Assembly: GCA_020723965.1 (NCBI GenBank)
Contig: DYHW01000004.1
Span: 124,001 to 188,000, forward strand
Direction of reading: 5' to 3'
From: Melioribacter sp.
GTDB lineage: Bacteria; Bacteroidota; Ignavibacteria; Ignavibacteriales; Melioribacteraceae
Length of the DNA stretch: 64,000 bases
Position 1 is the first letter of the stretch, and each line of letters starts with the position of its first letter. The notes under the pieces are model-generated. The model was not told the DNA's origin, did not search any database, and was given only the letters and a program-made list of their open reading frames with translations. Made by a program: the position numbers and the translations under genes. This document shows positions 36,984-45,949 of the stretch, in pieces.

Positions 36984-37083
36984 TCAACTGATGGTCTAAT
37001 GATCTAAAACTCTCTTCTACATTCTAACTCTTCTCTTCTCAAAGAAAATTCTTATTTTCGCCTCACATTAAAGGATTCAATTC

Positions 37084-38139
37084 ATGAAATATCACCTCGT
37101 TTCCGGCGCATGCGGATTTGTTGGAAGAAATACTGTAAAGCAGCTTCTCAAGCGGACTAACGATTCGGTAATTATGGTAGATGACCTTTCCGTTGGAACT
37201 CATCCTTCAGCTTGGCTGCAAGATATAACTTCAAAGAAATTCAAAGACATAGAAATTTTTGGAAAGGAAGAGCGGCTTTTTTTTTGGAAGATGGACTTTA
37301 GAAAATTTTTGAATAACCTTCAGGAAAATCCAAAGTGGCTTGAAAAAGAATACGGTATAAAAATTAGCCGATTTGCAGATGCGTTTCATTTTGCGGCAAT
37401 AGTTGGCGGGCGCGCAAAAATAGAGGGGGACCCTATAGCCGTTGCGCTCGATCTTTCGATAGATGCAGAATTTTTTAATTGGATTGCAAAAGCAAAACCT
37501 GAACGAGTTCTTTATCCTAGTTCATCTGCCGCTTATCCAATAAGTTTACAAACGGAAACCGCCTCAGCAGCTCTTAAAGAAAGCGACATAAATATAAACG
37601 GAAACATTTTGGGCAAGCCGGATATGACCTACGGCTGGACAAAAATGACCGGCGAATATTTAGCAAAAATTGCCGCCGAGCATTATGGTATTTCGATCGT
37701 TTCTATTCGTCCTTTCTCTGGCTACGGTGAAGATCAAGACCTTAGTTATCCTGTTCCGGCTATCGCTACACGCGCCGCTAAAAAGGAAAACCCATTTGTG
37801 GTCTGGGGAACCGGTCAGCAGGGACGCGATTTTGTTCACATTGATGATGTTATGGATTGCATGTTTTTAGCGATGGAGCAAATTCATGATGGAAGCGCAA
37901 TCAACATTGGTTCGGGTAAACTCACTTCATTTATAGATTTGATAAAAATATTCAGCAGGTTCGCCGGATACAATCCGACTATAAAACCATTGATAGATAA
38001 ACCGATGGGCGTTCACTCTCGTTATTGCGACATGAGTTTTGTGAAAGAACGGCTGGGATGGGAACCGAAGATCTCTTTGGAAGAAGGAATGCGCCGTGTA
38101 TATGATGTAGCAGTTGAAAAATTAAGGTGTGAACGGTGA
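37084..38139 (+). CDS. NAD-dependent nucleotide-sugar epimerase/dehydratase
   Basis: The 351-residue extended short-chain dehydrogenase has GACGFVGRN (GxxGxxG nucleotide motif), the catalytic Ser in YPSSSAAYP and YGWTKMTGE (YxxxK). The family makes activated sugars such as UDP-galactose, UDP-glucuronate derivatives or GDP-6-deoxyhexoses. It sits between glycosyltransferases in the polysaccharide locus. Specific substrate unknown. A short untranslated gap (100 bp) separates it from the GT2 gene. Confidence 0.9.
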   Translation: MKYHLVSGACGFVGRNTVKQLLKRTNDSVIMVDDLSVGTHPSAWLQDITSKKFKDIEIFGKEERLFFWKMDFRKFLNNLQENPKWLEKEYGIKISRFADAFHFAAIVGGRAKIEGDPIAVALDLSIDAEFFNWIAKAKPERVLYPSSSAAYPISLQTETASAALKESDININGNILGKPDMTYGWTKMTGEYLAKIAAEHYGISIVSIRPFSGYGEDQDLSYPVPAIATRAAKKENPFVVWGTGQQGRDFVHIDDVMDCMFLAMEQIHDGSAINIGSGKLTSFIDLIKIFSRFAGYNPTIKPLIDKPMGVHSRYCDMSFVKERLGWEPKISLEEGMRRVYDVAVEKLRCER

Positions 38140-38342
38140 AATATGAAAAATGAGACGTAAAAGATGACATGAGAAATGGAAATAGATTTTAATAACCAAA
38201 TGACAAATTCTAAATTATCAATTTTCAATTCTGTTTTTTGATATTTGGTTCTTGGTTATTGTTTGGAACTTGTGTCTTGTGATTTGATAAATTCCAATTT
38301 CAGTTTTGTAAACGAATTATACATTCTAAGCCAAATTTATAA
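38140..38342. repeat. Low-complexity intergenic DNA with degenerate inverted repeats
   Basis: AACCAAATGACAAATTC and TTGATATTTGGTTCTTGG type phrases face each other. This resembles the degenerate AAATTCCAAAT/TTGGAATTT filler sequences found in many environmental genomes. No gene is seen. Confidence 0.35.
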
Positions 38343-39608
38343 ATGAAGAAAATAGTTGTTTTCGGGCCCGGTCCGCAATTCAAAGGAGGCATTGCTAATT
38401 ATACTCTGTCGCTCGCCAAAGCTTTGGACAAGTTAGGGGCGGAGACACATATAGTTTCATGGACTCAGCAATATCCTTCCATCATTCCACGCGATTACAT
38501 TGACCGTTCAAGCAAAAAGAATCTTCTCGAAGGAACAAAAATCAATGTTCAATACATTACCAATTACAATAATCCTTTATCATGGAAAAAGACCGTTGAT
38601 GCTATAAGAGAGATAAATCCAGACGCAGCAATTTTCCAGTGGGCGCTAGCGGTTCAAGGTTTGCCGATCGGATACATCGCGAAAAAACTTAAACGCGTTT
38701 GTAAATGCGAAATTATTTTTGATCTTCATGTTGTCGCCCAAAAGGAAGTGAGCGTTATTGACAAAGGATTGATTCGTTATGCTCTTTCAAAACCGCATAC
38801 TTTTATTGTTCATTCACTAAAAACATTTGACGAACTAAAGGAAATTTTCCCTAACTATAATTTTATTTTTTCCGATAAACGACAGCAGATAACAGATAAC
38901 ACAAAGTTTATTCTCAAACTCTATCACCCGGTTTACGACATGTTCGTTCCCGATCCGAATTTTGACAAAGAACAAGTTAAACAAGAATTAGGTTTACGCT
39001 CACATGTTTTTTTGTTTTTTGGGTTCATCCGAAAATACAAAGGGCTTCATAATGTAATTCGATCATTCGCCAAACTTGCCAATGAGCGAGACGATGTTTC
39101 ACTTCTTATTGTTGGCGAATCTTTTTGGAATACACTCGACTCTAACAAGCTATCGACAAAAATCAAGAAGAACTTGTTCGGACTAATCAAGAAAATATTA
39201 ATTCGTAAGGACGATGATGAAAGCGATTACCGTCCGCTTGTGTTGATAGATGAGCTCGGAATTCGAGATCAAGTTGTTGTTGTGAACCGTTACGTTGGAA
39301 ACGAAGAAGTGCACAAATACTTTCAGGCGGCAGATTGCAATGTTTTGTTTTATCTTGTTGCTACTCCGTCTGGAGTTGAATCGATAGCTTATAATTTTAA
39401 ACTGCCGTCTATTGCAACTAGGGTCGGACATTTCCCGGAAACAATAAAGCACGGCTATAACGGTTATCTTGCAGAGTCGGAAAATATAGAATCAATGTAT
39501 GAAGTGATGAAAGAGTTCTTGAAAAACCCGATTCCGCGGGAACGTATTGAAGAGCAGGCAAAAAATATGAGCTGGCAAAATTACGCTAAAACAATTTTAG
39601 ATAAATAA
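38343..39608 (+). CDS. GT4-family glycosyltransferase
   Basis: The 421-residue GT-B enzyme has the N-terminal GPGPQFKGGIANYTLSLAKA loop, the domain junction FFGFIRKYKGLHNVIRSF and the donor-binding block PSGVESIAYNFKLPSIATR with VGHFPETIKHGYNGYLAE, all typical of GT4 retaining transferases. An insertion of about 40 residues (around 265-310) is rich in Lys and Asp. Substrate unknown; probably assembles the repeating unit of the surface polysaccharide. Confidence 0.88.
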   Translation: MKKIVVFGPGPQFKGGIANYTLSLAKALDKLGAETHIVSWTQQYPSIIPRDYIDRSSKKNLLEGTKINVQYITNYNNPLSWKKTVDAIREINPDAAIFQWALAVQGLPIGYIAKKLKRVCKCEIIFDLHVVAQKEVSVIDKGLIRYALSKPHTFIVHSLKTFDELKEIFPNYNFIFSDKRQQITDNTKFILKLYHPVYDMFVPDPNFDKEQVKQELGLRSHVFLFFGFIRKYKGLHNVIRSFAKLANERDDVSLLIVGESFWNTLDSNKLSTKIKKNLFGLIKKILIRKDDDESDYRPLVLIDELGIRDQVVVVNRYVGNEEVHKYFQAADCNVLFYLVATPSGVESIAYNFKLPSIATRVGHFPETIKHGYNGYLAESENIESMYEVMKEFLKNPIPRERIEEQAKNMSWQNYAKTILDK

Positions 39609-39640
39609 CTCTGCGTTCTTAGCGACTTCTTTGCGTTCTC
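39609..39640. repeat. Dispersed CTTTGCG-type repeat, copy 1
   Basis: CTCTGCGTTCTTAGCGACTT followed by CTTTGCG and TTCTCTGC. Related phrases in the opposite orientation occur near 45100-45155 and 45905-45925. Confidence 0.4.
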
Positions 39641-39715
39641 TGCTGTAAAAGCTTTAACGCAAATTTCGTATCCCGACTAGTCAGTAAGCCAAGGGCGCAA
39701 AAAAGAGGAGAAGTA

Positions 39716-42262
39716 ATGTCAAAGAAGCAAAAGAAAGTTTCGTCGGTTAAATCGAGCGAGATCGGTTCTTCGTTCGGCAAATTCATTCCAGTCCCAAAGG
39801 AATGGATGTCTAAAAAATTTCAAACGCCCGCTCTCTTAACTTTAATCGTGATCCTAATCTTAATCTTCTTCTCGCCAATCATGTTTGGCGATAAAACAAC
39901 TCAATCGGGCGATCTGATACAGGTAAAGAGTTTACGTGAATATACAATGAAGGACCGAGATGGATTTTCGCTATGGAACCCGCACATTTTTTGCGGTATG
40001 CCCGCCGTTGCAACTTCAATATCTTTACGTTGGTTTGATTTAACCTCTGTTGTTTATTCCTATGCGTCAAGAATTTATTCTGCTGGATTCAAAGATTACA
40101 ACGCAATTTATTCTTTCAGCTTTGTCATTCTAGCCTTTACATCATTTTTCTTTATGAGAAGTTTTGGCGCAAGTCGGGCTGTTAGTTTTTTAGTTTCTGT
40201 CTCAACTATATTCAGCACTGGAATTCTTGTGCTTTTTTATATCGGGCATATTACAAAACTGATGAGTCTGGCAGTCTTCCCTTTTATTTTAATGATGCTA
40301 TTTAAATTTCAGAAAGAGATAAAAATTTTAGATGTTCTGCTTTTTCTTTTTGGCATGCACTTACTTGTTCTGGGTGCACACGTTCAAATGGTTTTTTACT
40401 TTGCGCTTACAACGATGCTTTATTTCATCTATTTTTTCATTCGTTCCTTCATTAAAAAAGATAATTTTTTGTTGAAGCAATTATTGAAATCACTCGGCAT
40501 TACAGCTTCGATTGGAATAATTGCTGTTTTAATGTCGTTCGATACTTACGCACAGCTTTATGAATACAAACCATATTCAACGCGCGGCACAAAAAGCATA
40601 ACGGAAATTGAAACCGCCGGCGCCCAACCGCAAACTAATTCATACGAATACAACACCAACTGGTCTTTCTCTCCCGGCGAGGTACTAACTTTTATCGTTC
40701 CCTCGTACTACGGATTTGGCAGATCCACTTACAAAGGAGAGTTGACACAAGGTGAAGCAGTTGAAGTAAACACATACTTTGGTCAAATGCCTTTTGTTGA
40801 TGTTGCGATGTACATGGGGATAATTATTTTTGCGCTTGCTCTACTTGCGCTTTTTGCCAGATGGAAAGAGCCTGCTGTTCAATTCTTCGGTATTATTGTT
40901 TTCTTTTTTCTTTTAATTTCTTTTGGCAAGAATTTCCCATTTGTTTATAACTTGATGTATTACTATTTCCCTTTCTTCGATAACTTCCGCGCCCCTTCGA
41001 TGATTCTTCATCTTCTTCAAATCATCTTTCCGATTCTAGCAGGACTTGGCGCAATGAAAATTATCTCACTACGCGAAGAAAAAAACGCAGCCCTCGAAAA
41101 AGTTTTAAAAAATGCGGCAATTGTTTTTGCTTCTTTGTTCATTCTTTCTTTAATACTAGGCGATAGTTTAGCAGGCTGGTTTGCTCAACGTGTTAATGAT
41201 CATTCTGCAGCGCTTGGCAAATCCCAAGAAGCCGAAATGTTCAGAGCGCTAGCTGGATATATGTCCGATATGTTCCGCGGTGATGTACAAATTGCTTTTA
41301 CGCTGTTAACTCTTACTTTCGGTTTAAGTTATGCTTATGCAGCAGCAAAACTTAACAATGTATTGCTTATTACCGGGCTGGCAATTTTTATTTTATTTGA
41401 TCTTTTCAGAATTGGAAATCGCGGCGCAAGTTATGTTGAATCTGAACGCATTAACGAACTTTTCAAAGAACCTGAATATATTTCCGTTATCAAACAGCAA
41501 AATGATAAAGAGCCCTACCGCATTTTAAATCTTAAACAAGACGGCTCAATGGGAACTCTTTCTAACAATGCCAATTTTAATGTTTATTTTTTACAGGAAG
41601 ATTTTTTCGGTTACTCTGCAGTAAAGCCGCGCAGTTATCAGGATTTTATGGACGTCGTTGGACCGGTAAATTTAACTTTATGGCGAATGCTTGGCGTAAA
41701 GTATGTTGTTACAGACACCCCTTACGACCTTGCCGGATTTACAAGCATTCATCAATCTCAAAACACATTTGTATATAGAAACGATAATGCGCTCCAACGT
41801 ATTTATTTTGTTGACAGCGTTTCTCAAAAATCTTCAGTTGAAATATTGAATGCTGTCAAGAACAATTCATTCGACCCCAAGAAATTGTCATTTGTTGAGA
41901 ATCGAGATTTTAAGTATGAGAAGGGGGACTCTGCCAACATTGCAACAATCACTCAATACAAAGATGAACATGTTGTAATAGAAACAAATTCTGGAGGGAA
42001 CAATTTTTTATTCTTCGGCACAACTTATCTTCCAGCGTGGAAAGCATATATCGATAACATTGAAACAAAAATTTATAAAGCCAATCACGGCTTTCAGGGA
42101 ATTGTTGTTCCAAAAGGGAAACACAAAGTGGAGTTTGTATACGAGCCCAAAACATTTTTTATTGGTAAATATTTATCGTTAATGCTAAACTTATTGTTAT
42201 TCGGCGGATTGGGATTAGTTTTTTTCATATCAAAGAAAAAGAACAGAGCGGATAAATCATAA
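39716..42262 (+). CDS. YfhO-family membrane protein
   Basis: An 848-residue protein with about a dozen transmembrane segments (for example LLTLIVILILIFFSPIMFG, FPILAGLGAMKIISL, LLFGGLGLVFFIS) and a C-terminal beta-rich domain typical of YfhO (FGTTYLPAWKAYIDNIETK, VVPKGKHKVEFVYEP). YfhO in Firmicutes is linked to glycosylation of lipoteichoic acid, so a GT-C-like role in surface glycan transfer is plausible here. AGAGGAG precedes ATG. The stop codon directly abuts the flippase start. Confidence 0.85.
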   Translation: MSKKQKKVSSVKSSEIGSSFGKFIPVPKEWMSKKFQTPALLTLIVILILIFFSPIMFGDKTTQSGDLIQVKSLREYTMKDRDGFSLWNPHIFCGMPAVATSISLRWFDLTSVVYSYASRIYSAGFKDYNAIYSFSFVILAFTSFFFMRSFGASRAVSFLVSVSTIFSTGILVLFYIGHITKLMSLAVFPFILMMLFKFQKEIKILDVLLFLFGMHLLVLGAHVQMVFYFALTTMLYFIYFFIRSFIKKDNFLLKQLLKSLGITASIGIIAVLMSFDTYAQLYEYKPYSTRGTKSITEIETAGAQPQTNSYEYNTNWSFSPGEVLTFIVPSYYGFGRSTYKGELTQGEAVEVNTYFGQMPFVDVAMYMGIIIFALALLALFARWKEPAVQFFGIIVFFFLLISFGKNFPFVYNLMYYYFPFFDNFRAPSMILHLLQIIFPILAGLGAMKIISLREEKNAALEKVLKNAAIVFASLFILSLILGDSLAGWFAQRVNDHSAALGKSQEAEMFRALAGYMSDMFRGDVQIAFTLLTLTFGLSYAYAAAKLNNVLLITGLAIFILFDLFRIGNRGASYVESERINELFKEPEYISVIKQQNDKEPYRILNLKQDGSMGTLSNNANFNVYFLQEDFFGYSAVKPRSYQDFMDVVGPVNLTLWRMLGVKYVVTDTPYDLAGFTSIHQSQNTFVYRNDNALQRIYFVDSVSQKSSVEILNAVKNNSFDPKKLSFVENRDFKYEKGDSANIATITQYKDEHVVIETNSGGNNFLFFGTTYLPAWKAYIDNIETKIYKANHGFQGIVVPKGKHKVEFVYEPKTFFIGKYLSLMLNLLLFGGLGLVFFISKKKNRADKS

Positions 42263-43783
42263 ATGCTTAAGCGGTTAACAAGTACTGTTAGACACACGTT
42301 TATTTACAGCATAAGCAACATTGCCGCAAAAGCTGTTGGCATTCTGCTTATTCCGCTTTACACTGCAAAACTTTCACTTGGCGAGTTTGGTGTTTGGGAT
42401 TTGCTCGATATTACGATTACAATCCTAACAGAAATTTTTATTCTTGGGCAGGCAAGCTCAATCATTCTTCTCAACAATTCGGATGAATATAAAGATCGAA
42501 AAGATTCATCGCTCTTTACAATATCTGCTTTTGTTTTAGCTGCTGGTGCGCTTCTTGTCATACTGGCTGAATCAATTATTTCTCTTTTCCCGGCTACTTT
42601 TCACAACTCGCTCGTACCAGCCAGTTACATTCGTCTCGGCGCTTATATTATTCTTCTCCGTATAATGAATAATTTGTTTCTTGCAAAGCTGCGCGCCGAT
42701 GAACATTCTTTTTTTTATACTATAGTAAGCAGTGCAAGAATTTTGTTGATGACCGGAATTACAATTTACTTTGTAGCTTGGCTCAATAAAGGACTTTTTG
42801 GAATTTTGTACGCAGCGGCAATCGGTGAGTTTGTGATAATATTATTCTTACTCGCTAAAATAATTCCTCAAATGAAACTGTATTTTGATAAAAAGATTTT
42901 GTCTGCGTCCCTCAAATTTGGTTTGCCGCTTGTTTTCAGTTCGCTTGGATTTATGCTGTTAAACTTGAGTGACCGATATATTATCAAATATTTGCTTGGC
43001 GCAGAAGCGCTGGGGCTTTATGGATTCGGTTACCGAGTTGCAGGCGTTCTAAATATGTTTTTGATACTTCCATTTAGTCTTAGCTTAATGCCGATTGCAT
43101 ATAAAATTTTTGGTCAGTCAGACGATAAGCGTTACTTCAGCAAACTGATGACTTACTCCACTTTCTTTTTTGTTTGGGGATTTGTTTTTCTTTCTCTCTT
43201 TAGCGAAGAGCTGATAAGAATTTTTGCGCTGAAAAATGAATTTGATAGCGCTTATTTAGTTGTGCCGGTGATTTTGCTTTCATACGTTTTCAGCGGAATG
43301 CGTTTGAATGCATCGCTTGGAATGTTTCTTACAAAGAACACAAAACATATTGCATGGATTACTATCGGCTCGGCGGCGTTAAATGTTCTGCTCAATTTTA
43401 TTTTTATCCCTCTGTTTGGAATTATGGCTGCCGCGGTTAATACGCTTGTTTCGTTTGTGATCTTTTATTTCGTTACACAAAATTTTTCCGATAAGTATTA
43501 TAAAATTCCGTTTGAGAATAAAAAACTTGCTATAATGATTTTGGTTGGCTCTCTTCTTTCGGCTCCAGTTTATTTTTTGCCTGCGATGAACCCTGCTTTT
43601 ACAATTTTTATTAAAATTATTCTTATCGTGTTTTTCCCGCTTCTTCTTTTCTTCTTTAATTTTTATGAAAAAGCGGAATTGGATATTTTGATGAGCCCGA
43701 AAAAATTTGTTGATTTTTTAAAGGGAACAATTAAAGGAGCGGGCAAAGCTCCGGAAGACCCCGGGAATATTATTCTGCCATGA
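42263..43783 (+). CDS. Polysaccharide flippase (Wzx/MATE-like)
   Basis: The 506-residue product has 12-14 hydrophobic segments in the oligosaccharyl-lipid flippase pattern (MLKRLTSTVRHTFIYSISN, then AAKAVGILLIPLYTAKLS at the start; LVFSSLGFMLLNLSDRYII in the middle). Its start follows the YfhO stop with no gap and its end overlaps the next glycosyltransferase by 4 bp (ATGA). Role: moving lipid-linked oligosaccharides from the cytosolic to the periplasmic leaflet. Confidence 0.9.
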   Translation: MLKRLTSTVRHTFIYSISNIAAKAVGILLIPLYTAKLSLGEFGVWDLLDITITILTEIFILGQASSIILLNNSDEYKDRKDSSLFTISAFVLAAGALLVILAESIISLFPATFHNSLVPASYIRLGAYIILLRIMNNLFLAKLRADEHSFFYTIVSSARILLMTGITIYFVAWLNKGLFGILYAAAIGEFVIILFLLAKIIPQMKLYFDKKILSASLKFGLPLVFSSLGFMLLNLSDRYIIKYLLGAEALGLYGFGYRVAGVLNMFLILPFSLSLMPIAYKIFGQSDDKRYFSKLMTYSTFFFVWGFVFLSLFSEELIRIFALKNEFDSAYLVVPVILLSYVFSGMRLNASLGMFLTKNTKHIAWITIGSAALNVLLNFIFIPLFGIMAAAVNTLVSFVIFYFVTQNFSDKYYKIPFENKKLAIMILVGSLLSAPVYFLPAMNPAFTIFIKIILIVFFPLLLFFFNFYEKAELDILMSPKKFVDFLKGTIKGAGKAPEDPGNIILP

Positions 43784-45078
43784 AAAAAGTTTTGATCATA
43801 TCATATTACTGGCCCCCTGCGGGCGGCATTGCCGTTCACCGCTGCCTTAAGTTTACAAAGTATTTACGCGAATTTGGTTGGGAACCTGTGATTTGCACTG
43901 CTGAAAATCCGGAATACCCCGTTCTCGACGAAGGAAATTTTAAAGACGTTCCCGTTGGAATTACAATTCTAAAAACAAAAATTTGGGAGCCGTATAATCT
44001 TTTTAAGTTCTTCACAGGAAAGAAAAAAGAAGAACGAATTCATAACATTTTTCTTGAGGAAGAGAAGCTAAGCTTCTTCCATAAAGCCGGAATCTGGATT
44101 AGAGGAAATTTATTTATTCCCGATGCCCGTAGATTTTGGATTCCTCCTTCTGTAAAATTTTTATCACAATATCTAAAAGAAAATCCCGTTGATGTTTTGT
44201 TTACAAACGGTCCGCCGCAAACAACTCACATGATTGCCTACGGCGTAAAGAATAAATTGGACATTCCATGGCATGCTGATTTCCAGGACCCGTGGACACA
44301 AGTAGATTATTTTCCACAATTGATGCTCAACCCGATCTCAAAAAGAATTCACGAAGCAATGGAACAGCGTGTGTTCCGTTGTGCTGATAAGATTACAATT
44401 TGCAGCGATACTTGGAAACGCGATCTCGAATCAATCGGTGCGAGCGATGTTGGAGTGATCGTTTGGGGCTTTGATGAAGATGATTTTAAAAACATTTCTG
44501 TTTCTCTTTCTAAAAATTTTACACTGAGTCACTTTGGAAGTTTAGGCCCCGACCGCAATGCAAAAACTTTGTGGAAAGCGCTTTCAATTATAGCCAAAGA
44601 AAACCAGCAATTTGCAAATGATTTGGAAATCGAACTCGTCGGATTTATTGGTCATGCAATTGTTAATGAAATTGTTTCGCTCGGGTTAAAAAATAATCTA
44701 CGCTTGTCAGAACATATCTCTCGAAAAGAAGCAATAGAACGAATGCATCGTGCGCAAGTTTTATTGCTCATACTTAACGATATGCCAAATGTAAATGGAA
44801 GATTACCCGGAAAACTTTTCGAATATCTTGCATCGCGCAGACCAACTTTGTTGATCGGGCCTGAAGAAAGCGACGCCTCCAAAATTGTTCGCGGTGTTAA
44901 TGCCGGTTACACTTGCGATTTCAATAATCTCGAAAAGACAATCCGAACAGTGAAAGAGCTTTACGAAAAATTTAAGCAAGGCAAGCTGCTTCCGAATCAA
45001 ACAGATATTTTCCAATACTCGAATAGAAATTTGACGAAGAAGTTAGCCGGTTATTTAGATCAAATTACAAAGCAGTAA
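43780..45078 (+). CDS. GT4-like glycosyltransferase
   Basis: The 432-residue GT-B protein starts with ISYYWPPAGGIAVHRCLKF (GG..G loop), has QDPWTQVDYFPQ, the domain linker ITICSDTWKRDLESIG and the sugar-donor block NVNGRLPGKLFEYLASRRPT with LLIGPEESDA. The YYWPP..GG start is common in GT4 enzymes of exopolysaccharide loci. Translational coupling to the flippase gene (4-bp overlap) ties it to the same pathway. Confidence 0.88.
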   Translation: MKKVLIISYYWPPAGGIAVHRCLKFTKYLREFGWEPVICTAENPEYPVLDEGNFKDVPVGITILKTKIWEPYNLFKFFTGKKKEERIHNIFLEEEKLSFFHKAGIWIRGNLFIPDARRFWIPPSVKFLSQYLKENPVDVLFTNGPPQTTHMIAYGVKNKLDIPWHADFQDPWTQVDYFPQLMLNPISKRIHEAMEQRVFRCADKITICSDTWKRDLESIGASDVGVIVWGFDEDDFKNISVSLSKNFTLSHFGSLGPDRNAKTLWKALSIIAKENQQFANDLEIELVGFIGHAIVNEIVSLGLKNNLRLSEHISRKEAIERMHRAQVLLLILNDMPNVNGRLPGKLFEYLASRRPTLLIGPEESDASKIVRGVNAGYTCDFNNLEKTIRTVKELYEKFKQGKLLPNQTDIFQYSNRNLTKKLAGYLDQITKQ

Positions 45079-45084
45079 TTTCCT

Positions 45085-45155
45085 TTGCATACTATGCGGT
45101 TAAAAGCTCAGCCGCTAAGAGCGTAAAACTCTTTGCAAAGCAGCAAAGAACTTAA
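45085..45155. repeat. Dispersed CTTTGCG-type repeat, copy 2 (reverse orientation)
   Basis: CAGCCGCTAAGAGCG followed by CTTTGCAAAGCAGCAAAGAA. Similar CGCAAAG units recur at about 45905-45925 inside the end of a broken gene. Confidence 0.4.
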
Positions 45156-45167
45156 AAGAAGAAAATT

Positions 45168-45172
45168 GGAGG
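45168..45172 (+). promoter_or_regulatory. Displaced Shine-Dalgarno sequence (GGAGG)
   Basis: GGAGG is followed by TTAGATAA, then the MITE, then TTAGATAATT-ATG. Removing the element and one TTAGATAA puts GGAGG ten bases before the ATG at 45386, a usable spacing. With the element present the two are about 210 bp apart. Confidence 0.75.
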
Positions 45173-45180
45173 TTAGATAA

Positions 45181-45375
45181 CTGAAATTACGCAAAATTCA
45201 TATTTGGATATTTTTAATAGCCACGACCTTTAGGTCGTGGAATAGTATTTCACCAACAAATTGGCTTTAGCCACAATTTTAGGACAATTTTGGCTAAAGC
45301 CCGGATTATCGAGGTTCATTTTTATCCCCGACATAAATGTCGGGGATACTTAAACCAAAGCTTGCGTAACTTCAG
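45181..45375. mobile_element. MITE-like element, 195 bp, with 8-bp target duplication
   Basis: The ends are CTGAAATTACGCAA and its inverse TTGCGTAACTTCAG (13 of 14 match). The element is flanked on both sides by TTAGATAA (45173-45180 and 45376-45383). Inside are three strong palindromic units: CCACGACCT-TT-AGGTCGTGG (45221-45240), a pair of TGGCT..AGCC(A) stems (about 45262-45301) and ATCCCCGACAT-AA-ATGTCGGGGAT (45324-45347). It encodes no protein. No full-length second copy is in the window. Confidence 0.85.
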
Positions 45376-45385
45376 TTAGATAATT

Positions 45386-45949
45386 ATGAATCCGGAACAA
45401 AAAGCAATCACAGGCAACAAGAAAAAATCTAACTTATCCTCTGAACAAAAAGCTCTTTCGGAATTCTACGAAGCATTCAATTCCAGAGATTTAGTAAAGA
45501 TGTCAAACAATTGGGCACACTCTGATGAAATCGCAATGGATAATCCGTTAGGCAGCATCAAAAGGGGTTGGGAAGAAATTAAGTCAGCGTATGAAAAAAT
45601 TTTTAACGGACGAGCGAAAGTTTACGTTGAATTTTACGATTACACAATTCACAAGGGTTCGGATATTTTTTATGCGGTTGGAAGAGAAAGGGGCTAGTTT
45701 ATTATGGGCGAGACAAAAATTAATTTGGCTATAAGAACAAGCCGCATCTTTAAATTGATGAATGAAGAATGGAAACAAGTTCATCACCATGGACCGATCG
45801 AAGACCCGAGTTTGTTGGATATATATCAAAAAGCAGTACGAGGCGAACTAAAAGAATTATTAACGAACACAAATCTTCGCGGCTTGGTGAGAAAAATTTT
45901 TCTCTCGCAAAGCACGCAAAGACAAAAAGCAAATGAACAAGAAAATTAA
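45386..45949 (+). pseudogene. NTF2-fold (DUF4440/SnoaL-like) gene with amber stop and displaced ribosome binding site
   Basis: The reading frame from ATG 45386 covers the first half of an NTF2-like domain (LSEFYEAFNSRDLVKMSNNW, AMDNPLGSIKRGWEEIKSAY) to a TAG at 45695-45697. In the same frame it continues FIMGETKINLAIRTS, RIFKLMNEEWKQVHHHG, the expected second half. The last codons, in CGCAAAG-type repeat DNA (SQSTQRQK), run 17 bp into the next gene. A MITE separates its ribosome binding site from the start. It is probably non-functional, though a single stop codon could also be a recent mutation or error. The cytosolic protein would have no signal peptide. Confidence 0.78.

Noticed and set aside
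45221..45347. CRISPR array
   Set aside because: The palindromes differ from one another and there are no regularly spaced identical repeats.
45181..45375. Derivative of the ISL3-type element at 9377
   Set aside because: Both make 8-bp duplications, but the terminal repeats (CTGAAATTACG versus GGATCAGAGG) are unrelated.
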